Assembly (NCBI RefSeq): GCF_003002055.1
Contig: NZ_PVZF01000009.1
Span: 227,431 to 291,430 of the forward strand
Direction: 5' to 3'
DNA: 64,000 nt
From: Kineococcus rhizosphaerae
GTDB lineage: Bacteria > Actinomycetota > Actinomycetes > Actinomycetales > Kineococcaceae
Shown here in pieces: positions 34,987 through 43,150 of this stretch. The position numbers were made by a program, and so were the translations under genes. Position 1 is the first letter of the stretch, and each line of letters starts with the position of its first letter. Below the pieces are notes generated by a model, which was not told where the DNA came from, ran no database searches, and was given only the letters and a program-made list of their open reading frames with translations.

Positions 34987-35872
34987 TCTCCAGCGCCCGG
35001 GCGATCCGGTTGGCGGACAGCACGACCGCCGCCACCACCAGCCCCGGCAACGTCGTCAGCCACCACGAGGTGGCCAGGTAGTCGCGCCCGCCCGCGACGA
35101 GCGAACCCCACTCGGGCGCCGGCGGCGGGGCGCCGAACCCGAGGAAGCTCAGCGAGGAGACGGCGAGGACCGCGACCCCGAACTCCAGCGCCGAGAGGGC
35201 CAGCACGGGACCGGCGGCGTTCGGCAGGACGTGCCGGAACAGCACACCCGTCGTGCGCACCCCGCTGGCCCGGGCCGCCTCGACGTACACGGCCGCGCTG
35301 ACCTTCAGCACCTCCGAGCGCATGACGCGGGCGAAGTTCGCGACCGTCCCGATGCCGACGGCGATCGCGACCTTGACCGTCCCGAAGCCCAGCGCCGTGA
35401 TGAGCGCCATCGACAGCAGCAGGGCGGGGATGGACAGCAGCACGTCCATGGTGCGCATGAGGACGTCGTCGACGACCCCGCGCACGAAACCGGAGAACAA
35501 CCCGATGAGCGTCCCCACGACCAGGCCGATGAGCACGGCGAGGACCGTGGCCTGCAGCGTGAGCCGGGACCCGTGGACCACGCGGGAGAACAGGTCGCGT
35601 CCCAGGTGGTCGGTGCCGAACAAGTGCGCCGCCGACGGGCCCTGGAGACGGTCCGCGGGCACCCCGTCGATGGGGCTCTGCGACGTGAACAGCGACGGGA
35701 ACGCCGCCCACGCCAGCACCAGCAGGATCACCAGGGCTGCCACCAGCAGGTCGGGCCGCCGGGCCCACGCCGGCAGCGTGCGCCGGGTTCCCGCGGGTGC
35801 CTTCGCACCGCTGCGGTAGCGCTCACCGATGTCCAGGACGTCGAGGACGGCCTCGGGTGCTTCCCTGCTCAC
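34973..35872 (-). CDS. Oligopeptide-type ABC permease (DppC-like)
   Basis: A 299-residue permease. After a basic N terminus come one helix, then AHLFGTDHLGRDLFSRVVHGS, five more helices, and the EAA loop around YVEAARASGVRTTGVLFRH. C-terminal GAPPPAPEWGSLVAGGRDYL is a DppC-family block. The GTG at 35872 overlaps the stop of the DppB-like gene. It forms the channel with that protein. Confidence 0.92.
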   Translation of the reverse strand: MSREAPEAVLDVLDIGERYRSGAKAPAGTRRTLPAWARRPDLLVAALVILLVLAWAAFPSLFTSQSPIDGVPADRLQGPSAAHLFGTDHLGRDLFSRVVHGSRLTLQATVLAVLIGLVVGTLIGLFSGFVRGVVDDVLMRTMDVLLSIPALLLSMALITALGFGTVKVAIAVGIGTVANFARVMRSEVLKVSAAVYVEAARASGVRTTGVLFRHVLPNAAGPVLALSALEFGVAVLAVSSLSFLGFGAPPPAPEWGSLVAGGRDYLATSWWLTTLPGLVVAAVVLSANRIARALERGTA

Positions 35873-36864
35873 GACACGCTCCCCACGAGGGTCTTGGTGC
35901 TGGCCCGCGGACGACGCGGCACCCCGACGACCCGGATGCGCGGGTCGATGACCGGGTACAGCAGGTCCACCACGAGGTTGGTGACGACGAAGATCGTGGC
36001 CGCCAGCAGGACGAGGCCCTGCACGAGCGGGATGTCCTGCCCGTTGACGGCGGTGACGGTCAGTCGCCCGATGCCGACACGGGAGAACACCGTCTCCACC
36101 ACGACGGCACCGGCCAGCAGGTTGCCCACGATGACCCCGCCGATCGTCAGGGCGGGGATCGTCGCGTTGCGGAACGCGTGCCGCAGGTGCACCCGGGCCC
36201 GGGAGGCGCCCTTGGCGCGGGCCGTCTCGACGTAGGGTTCGGCCAGCGCGGTGCGCAGCCCGCGGGCCAGCACCTGCGCGATCGACGCCGAGACGGGGAC
36301 GGCGAGGGTCACCGACGGCAGCACGAGGCTGGCGAGGCCCTCGTTGCCCAGGGCCGGGAAGATCGAGATCCGGAACGAGAAGAACTGGATGAGCAGCAGG
36401 CCGACCCAGAACGTCGGCAGCGAGACGCCCAGCGGCGGCAGGGCCAGCAGCAGCGTGCGCACCCAGGCCCACCGGGTCCAGGTCGACAGGAACGCGATCC
36501 CGACACCGAGCACCAGCGCGATGACCAGCGCCGAGACGGCGAGGACCGCGGTCTGCGGCAGCGCGTCGCCGATGAGGGAGGTGACCGGGGCCCCGTTCTG
36601 GATGGAGCTGCCGAAGTCCAGGTGCAGCGTCCTCCACAGCGCGTGGACGTACTGCACGGGCAGCGGCTCGTCCAGGCCGTACTCGTGCCGCAGGGCCGCG
36701 ACCTGTGCGGGGTCGACCGTGGACTGCTCCCCTCCCTGCCCCCCGGCGAGCATGATCTCCACCGGGTCGCTGGGCAGCAGGTAGAGGATGACGAACGTCA
36801 CGGTGTACGCCGCCCAGAGGACGACGACCGCCTGCCCGAGCCGCCGGGCGACGTAACCGGTCAC
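35869..36864 (-). CDS. Oligopeptide-type ABC permease (DppB-like)
   Basis: A 331-residue permease with six helices. The N-terminal family block is YLLPSDPVEIMLAGG, then YGLDEPLPVQYVHAL; the EAA loop is YVETARAKGASRARVHLRH. C-terminal DLLYPVIDPRIR is typical. The GTG at 36864 is preceded by a duplicated ribosome-binding region (see the repeat at 36861-37001). It overlaps its partner permease gene by four bases. Confidence 0.92.
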   Translation of the reverse strand: MTGYVARRLGQAVVVLWAAYTVTFVILYLLPSDPVEIMLAGGQGGEQSTVDPAQVAALRHEYGLDEPLPVQYVHALWRTLHLDFGSSIQNGAPVTSLIGDALPQTAVLAVSALVIALVLGVGIAFLSTWTRWAWVRTLLLALPPLGVSLPTFWVGLLLIQFFSFRISIFPALGNEGLASLVLPSVTLAVPVSASIAQVLARGLRTALAEPYVETARAKGASRARVHLRHAFRNATIPALTIGGVIVGNLLAGAVVVETVFSRVGIGRLTVTAVNGQDIPLVQGLVLLAATIFVVTNLVVDLLYPVIDPRIRVVGVPRRPRASTKTLVGSVS

Positions 36865-36980
36865 GCCCTCACCTGCTCCCTCGTCGCGGCGCCCGGGTCG
36901 ACGCCTTCCTCCCGGACCGCGCAGCGACTCCGTCGGCGCGTTCCGCTCGTCCAGGCGCCGACGCGCCGATCCTCGCTCAC
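36861..36980 (-). CDS. Intercistronic small ORF, 39 aa (copy B)
   Basis: An open frame from the GTG at 36980 to a TGA overlapping the GTG start of the DppB-like permease. The protein starts VSEDRRVGAWTSGTRRRSR and continues CAVREEG; it aligns with the ORF at 34833-34976 with a seven-residue gap. Its last eight residues come from the duplicated flank. A real small protein and a frame-neutral inserted repeat are both possible; DNA identity beyond what the protein needs favours the second. Confidence 0.4.
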   Translation of the reverse strand: MSEDRRVGAWTSGTRRRSRCAVREEGVDPGAATREQVRA

Positions 36981-37001
36981 GCCCTCACCTGCTCCCTCGT
37001 C
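36861..37001 (-). repeat. Insert B with 25-bp flanking direct repeats
   Basis: The 25 bases at 36861-36885 recur exactly at 36977-37001 and include the permease Shine-Dalgarno region. Between them lies a unit whose core (about 36904-36935) matches insert A at 34833-34986. The different repeat lengths at the two sites (14 and 25) suggest slippage or recombination-type insertion rather than a classical transposase with fixed target size. Confidence 0.6.
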
Positions 37002-37008
37002 ACGGTGC

Positions 37009-38604
37009 TCACGCCTGCTTCCAGGCGTCGTAGAACCACAGCCGCGACGAGCCCTCGAACTGCAGGTCGTGCACGTCCTCGTTCGCGGCGATGACGGTCG
37101 ACAGCTCGATGAGCGGGATCGAGTGCGCCTCCTCGACGAGCAGCTTCGAGGCCTGCGCCACGAGCTGGGCCCGCTGGGCGGTGTCCGTCGTCGCGGCCTG
37201 CTGCGTGAGCAGGTCGTCGACCTGGCTGTGGGCCCGGTGGTTCACGTTGCGGGTCTCGGTCGAGAAGATCGTCCGCAGCACGTCCGGGTCGGAGCGGGTC
37301 AGGTTGTAGAACAGGACGTCGTAGTCGCCGGAGTTCTGCAGGGCCGTGGTCTCGGCGGTGGTGCCCTGCTTGAGCTGCAGGTCGATGCCGACGGCGCGCT
37401 CCTGCTGCTGGACGAGCTCCAGCACGGCGGTCGTGGGCTGCCAGAACGTCACGGTGACGGTGAGCTTCTTGCCGTCCTTGGCCCGGACGCCGTCCGCGCC
37501 CTTGACCCAGCCGGCCTCGTCGAGCAGCTCGTTCGCCCCCGCCACGTCGAGCGCGAGGTCCTTGGAGTCGTCGGACGCCAGCGGGGTGGAGGCCGACAGC
37601 GCCGAGCTCACGGCGACGTCACCGGGGTTCAGGATGCTGGCGAGCGTCTTGCGGTCGACGGCCTTCGAGAACGCCTGCCGAACCCTGATGTCGGAGAAGA
37701 TCGGGCGCGACTCGTTGGGGAAGAAGTTGTACGGGATGCCCGGGTTCGCGCGACGCTGGGTCCAGAACCCGTTGCCGTCGAACTGCGGCAGGTCCTGCGA
37801 GGCGATGCCGGTCGTCGCGTCGATCTGCTTGGACTGCAACGACCCCGTGCGCACGCTGGCCTCGGGGACGACCTCGTAGGTGATGGTGTCGAGGTAGGCC
37901 TCGCCCTGGTGCTTGGCCCCGGTGGGCGCCCAGTCGTACCCGGTGCGCTTCTTCAGGACCGTCTTGGAACCGTTGGCGTAGCTGCCGACGGTGAACGGCC
38001 CGGAGCCGACCAGCGTGCTCCCGTCGCACCGGGTCGCCGGGTCGGCCGTGGTCGTCGGGACCGACAGGAGCCCCAGGCTCATCGTCGAGGTGGCCTGGAG
38101 GAACTGCGCGCTGGGCTGCGCGAACGTCACGACGGCCGTCTGCGCGTCCGGGGTCTGGGTGCCGGTGTAGCCCTGGAGGTAGGTCGAGCCGAGCGACGCC
38201 TTGGCCCCGAGGGCGACGATCCCGTCGAGGTTCGCCTTCACCGCGGCCGAGTCGACGGGGGTGCCGTCGGAGAACGTCGCCCCCTCGCGCAGGTGGAAGG
38301 TGAAGGTCTTCGCGTCCGGGCTGACCTCCCACGTCTGGGCCAGCCAGGGCTGGATCTTCCCGTCGAGGTCCTGCACCGTGAGGGAGTCCACGAGCTGGCG
38401 GCCGATGTTCAGCGCGTCGTTGTTGCCCACCTGCTGCGGGTCGATGCACCCGGAGTCGACCGAGATCGCGAACGTCAGGTTCCCCCCCTTGACCGGGGTG
38501 GCGTCGGCGGACTTCTCGGAACTGCTCTGACCACCGCCACCGCACGCGGTGAGGACGAGGAGCGCGGCGAGGGTGACCGCGGACAGGGGCGTGCGGGTGC
38601 GCAA
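37009..38604 (-). CDS. ABC solute-binding lipoprotein of the sulfur operon (SBP 1)
   Basis: A 531-residue SBP_bac_5-type lipoprotein. With the TTG at 38604 (GGAG six bases upstream) it begins LRTRTPLSAVTLAALLVLTAC, a clean lipoprotein signal; the frame is also open to a GTG at 38661. Mature blocks: SVDSGCIDPQQVGNND, WLAQTWEVSPDAKTF, FSDGTPVDSAAVKANLDGI and C-terminal DVHDLQFEGSSRLWF. It is a paralog of 39133-40749 and 45222-46826. It heads the leftward operon under a SAM-I riboswitch and a leader ORF, so the ligand is probably an organosulfur compound. Confidence 0.9.
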   Translation of the reverse strand: MRTRTPLSAVTLAALLVLTACGGGGQSSSEKSADATPVKGGNLTFAISVDSGCIDPQQVGNNDALNIGRQLVDSLTVQDLDGKIQPWLAQTWEVSPDAKTFTFHLREGATFSDGTPVDSAAVKANLDGIVALGAKASLGSTYLQGYTGTQTPDAQTAVVTFAQPSAQFLQATSTMSLGLLSVPTTTADPATRCDGSTLVGSGPFTVGSYANGSKTVLKKRTGYDWAPTGAKHQGEAYLDTITYEVVPEASVRTGSLQSKQIDATTGIASQDLPQFDGNGFWTQRRANPGIPYNFFPNESRPIFSDIRVRQAFSKAVDRKTLASILNPGDVAVSSALSASTPLASDDSKDLALDVAGANELLDEAGWVKGADGVRAKDGKKLTVTVTFWQPTTAVLELVQQQERAVGIDLQLKQGTTAETTALQNSGDYDVLFYNLTRSDPDVLRTIFSTETRNVNHRAHSQVDDLLTQQAATTDTAQRAQLVAQASKLLVEEAHSIPLIELSTVIAANEDVHDLQFEGSSRLWFYDAWKQA

Positions 38605-38699
38605 GGGGACTCCAGGGGCGGGAACGACGAAGGTGTGCACCCGCCACGCGGGACGGTGCACGGACGCACGGGAACGTTTCCCGGCGTCGGGAGGGGTGG

Positions 38700-38777
38700 T
38701 CAGCGACAGCCGGAGGAACCGGTCAGGCAGAAGTCGACGACGCGGCGGAGGATGGCGACGTGCGACGTGCGGTCCAC
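38700..38777 (-). CDS. Leader peptide, 25 aa, with C-terminal cysteines
   Basis: A short ORF with GTG start and a strong GGAGGAG six bases upstream, ending FCLTGSSGCR. Its size, basic middle (ILRRVVD) and Cys near the end resemble the actinobacterial leader peptides found ahead of sulfur genes (pattern RRHVDL...SALC). It lies between the SAM-I riboswitch and SBP 1. The Shine-Dalgarno overlaps the 3' arm of riboswitch stem P1, so SAM binding would hide it. Cys codons suggest a second, cysteine-dependent layer of control by ribosome stalling. Confidence 0.7.
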   Translation of the reverse strand: MDRTSHVAILRRVVDFCLTGSSGCR

Positions 38778-38787
38778 GAGAACTCCT

Positions 38788-38876
38788 CCATCGGTCCTGG
38801 CGGAAGCACCCGCGCCCGTTTCCGGGGGGTTGCTGCGGCGTCGTCGAGCCAGGTCTCTCAGCCGCTCTGGATGGTG
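38788..38876 (-). promoter_or_regulatory. SAM-I (S-box) riboswitch
   Basis: On the minus strand the S-box core is clear: CCATCCAGAG at the 5' arm, CTGAGAGACCTGGCTCGACG, the conserved GCAACC after GCCGCA, and GGGTGCTTCCGCCAGG, closed by GATGG. P1 pairs CCATC (38870-38874) with GATGG (38788-38792). The element is almost identical to the one before metF at 53033-53118. P1 overlaps the leader-ORF Shine-Dalgarno, which suggests translational control. Confidence 0.9.
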
Positions 38877-38885
38877 TACCCGTTC

Positions 38886-38915
38886 ACCATAGGGGACCGG
38901 ACCCCGGATCCTCAA
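38886..38915 (-). promoter_or_regulatory. Promoter for SAM-I/SBP 1 operon
   Basis: TTGAGG (38915-38910) and TATGGT (38891-38886) are separated by 18 bases, and transcription would begin just before riboswitch stem P1. The same arrangement is seen upstream of the metF riboswitch. Confidence 0.5.
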
Positions 38916-38977
38916 CCCCCTCGTCGACCCGATCGGACGGTTGACCCGGTGATCGCTCACCTGCGAGTCTCCGGGGA

Positions 38978-39083
38978 GGTCATGAGTGCTGCCGACAAGC
39001 CCCGGCTCGGCAGCCGGCAACCCCCTCGCACGGCGTGGGGTGCCCGGGTGAAGACCCGGCCCTGTGGAAGCCCCAGGGCAAGG
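38978..39083 (+). promoter_or_regulatory. SAM-IV riboswitch (1)
   Basis: Starts GGTCATGAGTGCTGCCGACA and continues with AGCCCCGGCT, CCGGCAACCCCC, GGGGTGCCCGGGTGAAGACC and a closing GGGCAAGG. This is the SAM-IV consensus found in actinobacteria ahead of sulfur genes. Two base changes in the P2-like stem (CTGCCG/CGGCAG instead of CCAGCG/CGCTGG) keep the pairing. It precedes SBP 2 by 50 bases. Confidence 0.93.
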
Positions 39084-39132
39084 CAGTGCTCCGCGGGACC
39101 GCCCGCGGCGCCCGAAGAACGAGGGATCCTCC

Positions 39133-40749
39133 GTGCCCCGACGCATCACCCTGTCCGCGCTCGCCCTGAGCGCCGCTCTCGCCCTCGCCGCCTGCTCCGC
39201 GGGCTCGAACGCCGACTCCCCGGCCGGTGCGGACGCCTCCCGCGCGGCCGACGCGAAGCCGGTCGACGGCGGGACGCTGACGTTCGACGTCGCCTCCGAC
39301 GCCGGCTGCGTCGACCCCCAGCAGGTCGGCAGCAACGAGACGATCTACGCCACGCGGCAGTTCGTCGACTCCCTGACCGACCAGGACCCCGAGACGGGCA
39401 CGATCGAACCCTGGCTCGCGAAGAGCTGGGACGTCAGTCCCGACGGGACGACGTTCACGTTCCACCTGGTGACGGGGGCGACCTTCTCCGACGGAACACC
39501 CGTCGACGCAGCCGCGGTCAAGGCCAACCTGGACGCCGCGACGAAGCTCGGGGCCCGCGCGACGCTCGTGACGAACTACCTCACGGGGTACGTCGGCGCC
39601 GACGTCGTCGACCCGCAGACCGTGAAGGTCACGTTCTCCGCCCCGAACGCCCAGTTCCTGCAGGCCACTTCGACGTTCAGCCTCGGGCTCGTGTCCGTCG
39701 CCAGCACCCGGCAGAGCCCCGACGAGCGGTGCAAGGGCATCGTGGGCTCCGGACCCTTCACCCTGGACCACTACACCCAGGGCAAGGAGATCGTGCTGAA
39801 GAAGCGTGCGGACTACGACTGGGGTTCCTCGCTCTGGACGACGCAGGGAGCCGCCCACCTGGACGGCATCACCTTCCAGATCGTCCCCGAGGCCAGCGTC
39901 CGCAGCGGATCCCTGCAGTCCCAGCAGGTCGACGCCATCAGTTCGCTGTCCCCGCAGGACCTCGACCTCATCGAGTCCACGGGCGGGCACGTCATCAGCC
40001 GCACCAATCCGGGCATCCCGCTGCACCTGGCCGTGAACAACTCCCGGCCCGCCACCTCCGACGTGAAGGTGCGCGAGGCGATCTCCCGGGCACTGGACCG
40101 GCAGGAGGTCATCGACACCGTCCTGTCGAAGCAGTACGAGCCTGCGACGAGCGTCCTGTCGGACACCACCCCGGGGTACGCGGACGAGTCGGAGCTGCTG
40201 ACGACGGACCAGGCGAAGGCGAAGCAGCTGCTCGACGAGGCCGGCTGGGAGGAGGGGACCGACGGCGTCCGGGAGAAGGACGGCCAGAAGCTGAACCTCG
40301 ACCTGTACTGGTTCAACAACGGGAACTTCGGCCCCACGACCGAACTGTTCCAGCAGCAGCTGAAGAAGGTCGGCATCGGCGTCACGATCCACCAGGCCCA
40401 GATCTCCGAGGCCGCGCAGGTGCAGAAGGACGGGAACTTCGACCTGATCTACGGCGGCCTCACCCGCGCCGACGGCGACATCCTGCGGACGAGCTACTCG
40501 ACGAAGGGGACGAACAACGCCCGCATCCCCGTCACCGAGCTCGACGACGTCCTGGCCCAGCAGCTCGCCACCGTCGACGTCGACCAGCGCAACGCGCTGC
40601 TGGCGAAGGCGCAGCAGCTCATCGTCTCGAACTACTACGTGATCCCGGTGGTCCAGCAGACCACCGTGCTGGCCACGACCGGGGACGTCCACGACCTCGA
40701 CTTCGAGGCGTCCTCCCGCCTGCAGTTCCACGACACCTGGAAGGGCTGA
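39133..40749 (+). CDS. ABC solute-binding lipoprotein (SBP 2)
   Basis: A 538-residue SBP_bac_5-type lipoprotein: signal ALALSAALALAACSAGS with the lipobox Cys near residue 20, then LTFDVASDAGCVDPQQVG, WLAKSWDVSPDGTTF, FSDGTPVDAAAVKANLDAA and C-terminal DVHDLDFEASSRLQF. GTG at 39133 with GAGGGA upstream. It is followed three bases later by a flavin oxidoreductase gene. No permease is encoded on this strand, so it may share the transporter at 33211-36864. Confidence 0.92.
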   Translation: MPRRITLSALALSAALALAACSAGSNADSPAGADASRAADAKPVDGGTLTFDVASDAGCVDPQQVGSNETIYATRQFVDSLTDQDPETGTIEPWLAKSWDVSPDGTTFTFHLVTGATFSDGTPVDAAAVKANLDAATKLGARATLVTNYLTGYVGADVVDPQTVKVTFSAPNAQFLQATSTFSLGLVSVASTRQSPDERCKGIVGSGPFTLDHYTQGKEIVLKKRADYDWGSSLWTTQGAAHLDGITFQIVPEASVRSGSLQSQQVDAISSLSPQDLDLIESTGGHVISRTNPGIPLHLAVNNSRPATSDVKVREAISRALDRQEVIDTVLSKQYEPATSVLSDTTPGYADESELLTTDQAKAKQLLDEAGWEEGTDGVREKDGQKLNLDLYWFNNGNFGPTTELFQQQLKKVGIGVTIHQAQISEAAQVQKDGNFDLIYGGLTRADGDILRTSYSTKGTNNARIPVTELDDVLAQQLATVDVDQRNALLAKAQQLIVSNYYVIPVVQQTTVLATTGDVHDLDFEASSRLQFHDTWKG

Positions 40750-40752
40750 GCC

Positions 40753-41838
40753 GTGAAGTTCCTCGCGATGACCCTGATCACCCACACCCCGGACCCGGTG
40801 ACGGGGGTGTGGCCGACGCAGCACGAACGCCTCACCGAGGTGGTCGAGAACGCCGCCCTGGCCGAGCAGTGGGGTTTCGACGCCTACGGCGTCGGGGAAC
40901 GGCACGAACGCCCGTTCCTGTCCTCCTCCCCCACCGTCGTCCTCTCGAACATCGCGGCCCGCACGTCGCGGATCAAGCTGTTCACGACCGTCACGACGCT
41001 CAGCCTGCTCGACCCGGTCCGCGCCTACGAGGACTACGCGACGTTGGACCACCTCGCGAACGGCCGGCTGGAACTCATCGTGGGCAAGGGCAACGGGGCG
41101 GCGCAGGCGAACCTGTTCCACGTCACGACCGACGACCAGTGGGACCGCAACGCCGAGGGGTACGAGTTGTTCCGCCGGTTGTGGCGGGAGGAGAAGGTCA
41201 CCTGGCAGGGCCGGTTCCGGCCGTCGCTGGACCAGGCCGAGACCTGGCCCGCCCCCTACCAGCGCGATCTGCGGATCTGGCACGGCAGCGCCACGAGCGA
41301 GGAGTCGGTGGAGGTCGCCGCGGCCGCCGGGGACCCGCTGTTCTCCGCGAACGTCACGTACCCGATCGGCAAGTACGCCACGCTCATCGAGCGCTACCGC
41401 GAACGGTGGGCGGCGCACGGCCACGACCCGGCCGACGCGCTCGTGGGCGCCGGATCGGCGGGCAGCTTCGTGGCCCGGACCTCCCAGGAGGCCCGCCGCG
41501 TCTGGCGGCCGCACTTCGAGGCGCGCCAGAAGGCCTTCGCCGGCAGCGGTGTCCCGAAGGTGTGGGAGGACTTCGAGGACTTCCTGGTCCGCAGCTCCGC
41601 CCTCGTCGGCTCCCCCGAAGAGGTCGTCGACAAGGTCGGCCGCTACCACGAGCGGTTCGGCCACGAGGTGACCGCCCTGCACTTCGACCGCTCCGGGCTG
41701 AGCGAGGCGCAGCACCGGGAGAACTGGGACCTGTTCACGACCGACGTGGCTCCCGTGCTGCGCCGGCAGTTCCCCTCGCGCCCCCTGCTGCCCGCCCCGG
41801 CGCAGGCCCAGGGCCGCGCCCCCCTCGTCCCCGCCTGA
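40753..41838 (+). CDS. LLM-class flavin-dependent oxidoreductase (CE1758-like, B)
   Basis: A 361-residue paralog of 31641-32708, starting MKFLAMTLITHTP when GTG is read as Met. Shared blocks: GVGERHERPFLSSSPTVVL, LDPVRAYEDYATLDHLANGRL in parts, WREEKVTWQGRFRP, GSPEEVVDKVGRYHERFGHE. It forms a two-gene transcript with SBP 2 under SAM-IV control and ends 30 bases before a convergent NtaA-type gene. Confidence 0.88.
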   Translation: MKFLAMTLITHTPDPVTGVWPTQHERLTEVVENAALAEQWGFDAYGVGERHERPFLSSSPTVVLSNIAARTSRIKLFTTVTTLSLLDPVRAYEDYATLDHLANGRLELIVGKGNGAAQANLFHVTTDDQWDRNAEGYELFRRLWREEKVTWQGRFRPSLDQAETWPAPYQRDLRIWHGSATSEESVEVAAAAGDPLFSANVTYPIGKYATLIERYRERWAAHGHDPADALVGAGSAGSFVARTSQEARRVWRPHFEARQKAFAGSGVPKVWEDFEDFLVRSSALVGSPEEVVDKVGRYHERFGHEVTALHFDRSGLSEAQHRENWDLFTTDVAPVLRRQFPSRPLLPAPAQAQGRAPLVPA

Positions 41839-41869
41839 CCCCGCGCGATCGGGACGAGGCCCGCCCGGG

Positions 41870-43150
41870 TCAGCCGAGCCCCAGGTTCCCCCGCAACGTG
41901 CCCGCCGCGTACTCGCGCCGGAACAGGCCGCGGTCCTGCAACCGCGGGACGACGAGGTCGGCGAACGCCTCGAACCCCGCCGGCATGTGCGTGGGGATGA
42001 CGGTGAACCCGTCCGCCGCCTCCTGCTCGAACCAGTGCTGCAGGTCGTCCGCGACCTCGTCGGCGGACCCGACGAGCAGCCGGTGGCCGTTGGTCGCCGC
42101 GGCGTGCCGGGCCAGTTCCCCGAGCGTCCAGCCGGCACGGGCCGCGGGCCCGAACAGCAGCGCCACGCGGCTGCGCCCCAGGGAACTGGGCGGCAGGTCC
42201 CGCACGGGTTGCCCGGGGTCGGCTCCCGTGAGGTCCACCCCGGAACGCCACGACAGCTGCCGCAACCCGGCCGCGGTGTCCTGCAGCTCCTGCAGCTGCG
42301 CCCACACGTCCCGCGCCGCAGCACGGGTGGCCGCGACGACCGGCAGCACGCCGGGGAACACGAGGACCCGTGCCGGGTCACGCCCGTGCGCCCGGGTGGC
42401 GGCGTGCACGCGCTGGCGGAAACCACGCCCCTCGGCCGGGTCCTGCGCGACGGTGTAGACGACGTCGGCGAACCGCCCGGCCAGGTCGATGCCCGCCTCC
42501 GAGGATCCCGACTGGGCCAGGACGGGGCGCCCCTGCTCGGAGGCCGGGACGTCGAGCGGTCCGCGGACGGCGAAGAACTCCCCCACGTGGTCGATGGGCC
42601 GGTTCGCGCTCAGGTCGGTGTACACGCCGCTCGCCGCGTCCCCCACGTGGTACCCGGCCGGGAAGCTCCCCCACAGCCGGAGCACGACGTCGACGAACTC
42701 CGCCGCCCGCCGGTAGCGGGTCGCGTGGTCGGGGAACTCAGCCAACCCGAAGTTCGCGGCGGCGTCCGCGAGCTGGCTGGTGACGGCGTTCCACCCGGCG
42801 CGGCCGTGGCTGATGCGGTCCAGCGACGCGAACTGCCGGGCCAGGTTGTACGGCTCGCTGAACGTCGTCGAGGCGGTCGCGACGAGGCCGATGCGCGTCG
42901 TCTCGCGGGCCACGGCGGCCAGCAGGGTCAACGGTTCGACCGCCCGTACCGGCCCGTCGTGGCCGGGTCTGGGAGCGGCCAGCGCGTCCTCGCAGAAGAA
43001 CAGGTCGAACCGCGCCCGTTCGGCCAGCTGCGCCGTGCGCACGACCCAGTCGACGTCGTCGGCGCGGCCCTGCGCGCCCGGCAGCCGCCACCCACCGGGG
43101 TGGCGGCCGACGGGCTGGTTGAACAGCGCCAGCTTGAGCTGACGGCTCAC
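41870..43150 (-). CDS. NtaA/DszA-family FMN-dependent monooxygenase (B)
   Basis: A 426-residue enzyme: LALFNQPVGRHPGGWR at the N terminus, FDLFFCEDALAAPR, LVATASTTFSEPYNLARQF, SHGRAGWNAVTSQ, VLAQSGSSEAGIDLAGRFAD and C-terminal REYAAGTLRGNLGLG. Compared with copy A, it has an insertion near residue 315. The start overlaps the metalloprotease stop by four bases. It is the final gene of a six-gene leftward operon. Confidence 0.9.
   Translation of the reverse strand: MSRQLKLALFNQPVGRHPGGWRLPGAQGRADDVDWVVRTAQLAERARFDLFFCEDALAAPRPGHDGPVRAVEPLTLLAAVARETTRIGLVATASTTFSEPYNLARQFASLDRISHGRAGWNAVTSQLADAAANFGLAEFPDHATRYRRAAEFVDVVLRLWGSFPAGYHVGDAASGVYTDLSANRPIDHVGEFFAVRGPLDVPASEQGRPVLAQSGSSEAGIDLAGRFADVVYTVAQDPAEGRGFRQRVHAATRAHGRDPARVLVFPGVLPVVAATRAAARDVWAQLQELQDTAAGLRQLSWRSGVDLTGADPGQPVRDLPPSSLGRSRVALLFGPAARAGWTLGELARHAAATNGHRLLVGSADEVADDLQHWFEQEAADGFTVIPTHMPAGFEAFADLVVPRLQDRGLFRREYAAGTLRGNLGLG

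Noticed and set aside
34833..37001. Inserts A and B as ordinary transcription terminators
   Set aside because: They contain only short inverted repeats and lie inside an operon where coupling is kept by GTGA overlaps; flank duplication is not expected for terminators.
38760..42458. Open frame of 1232 codons on the plus strand
   Set aside because: Shadow of SBP 2 and the flavin enzyme in another frame, crossing riboswitches; composition is non-protein-like.
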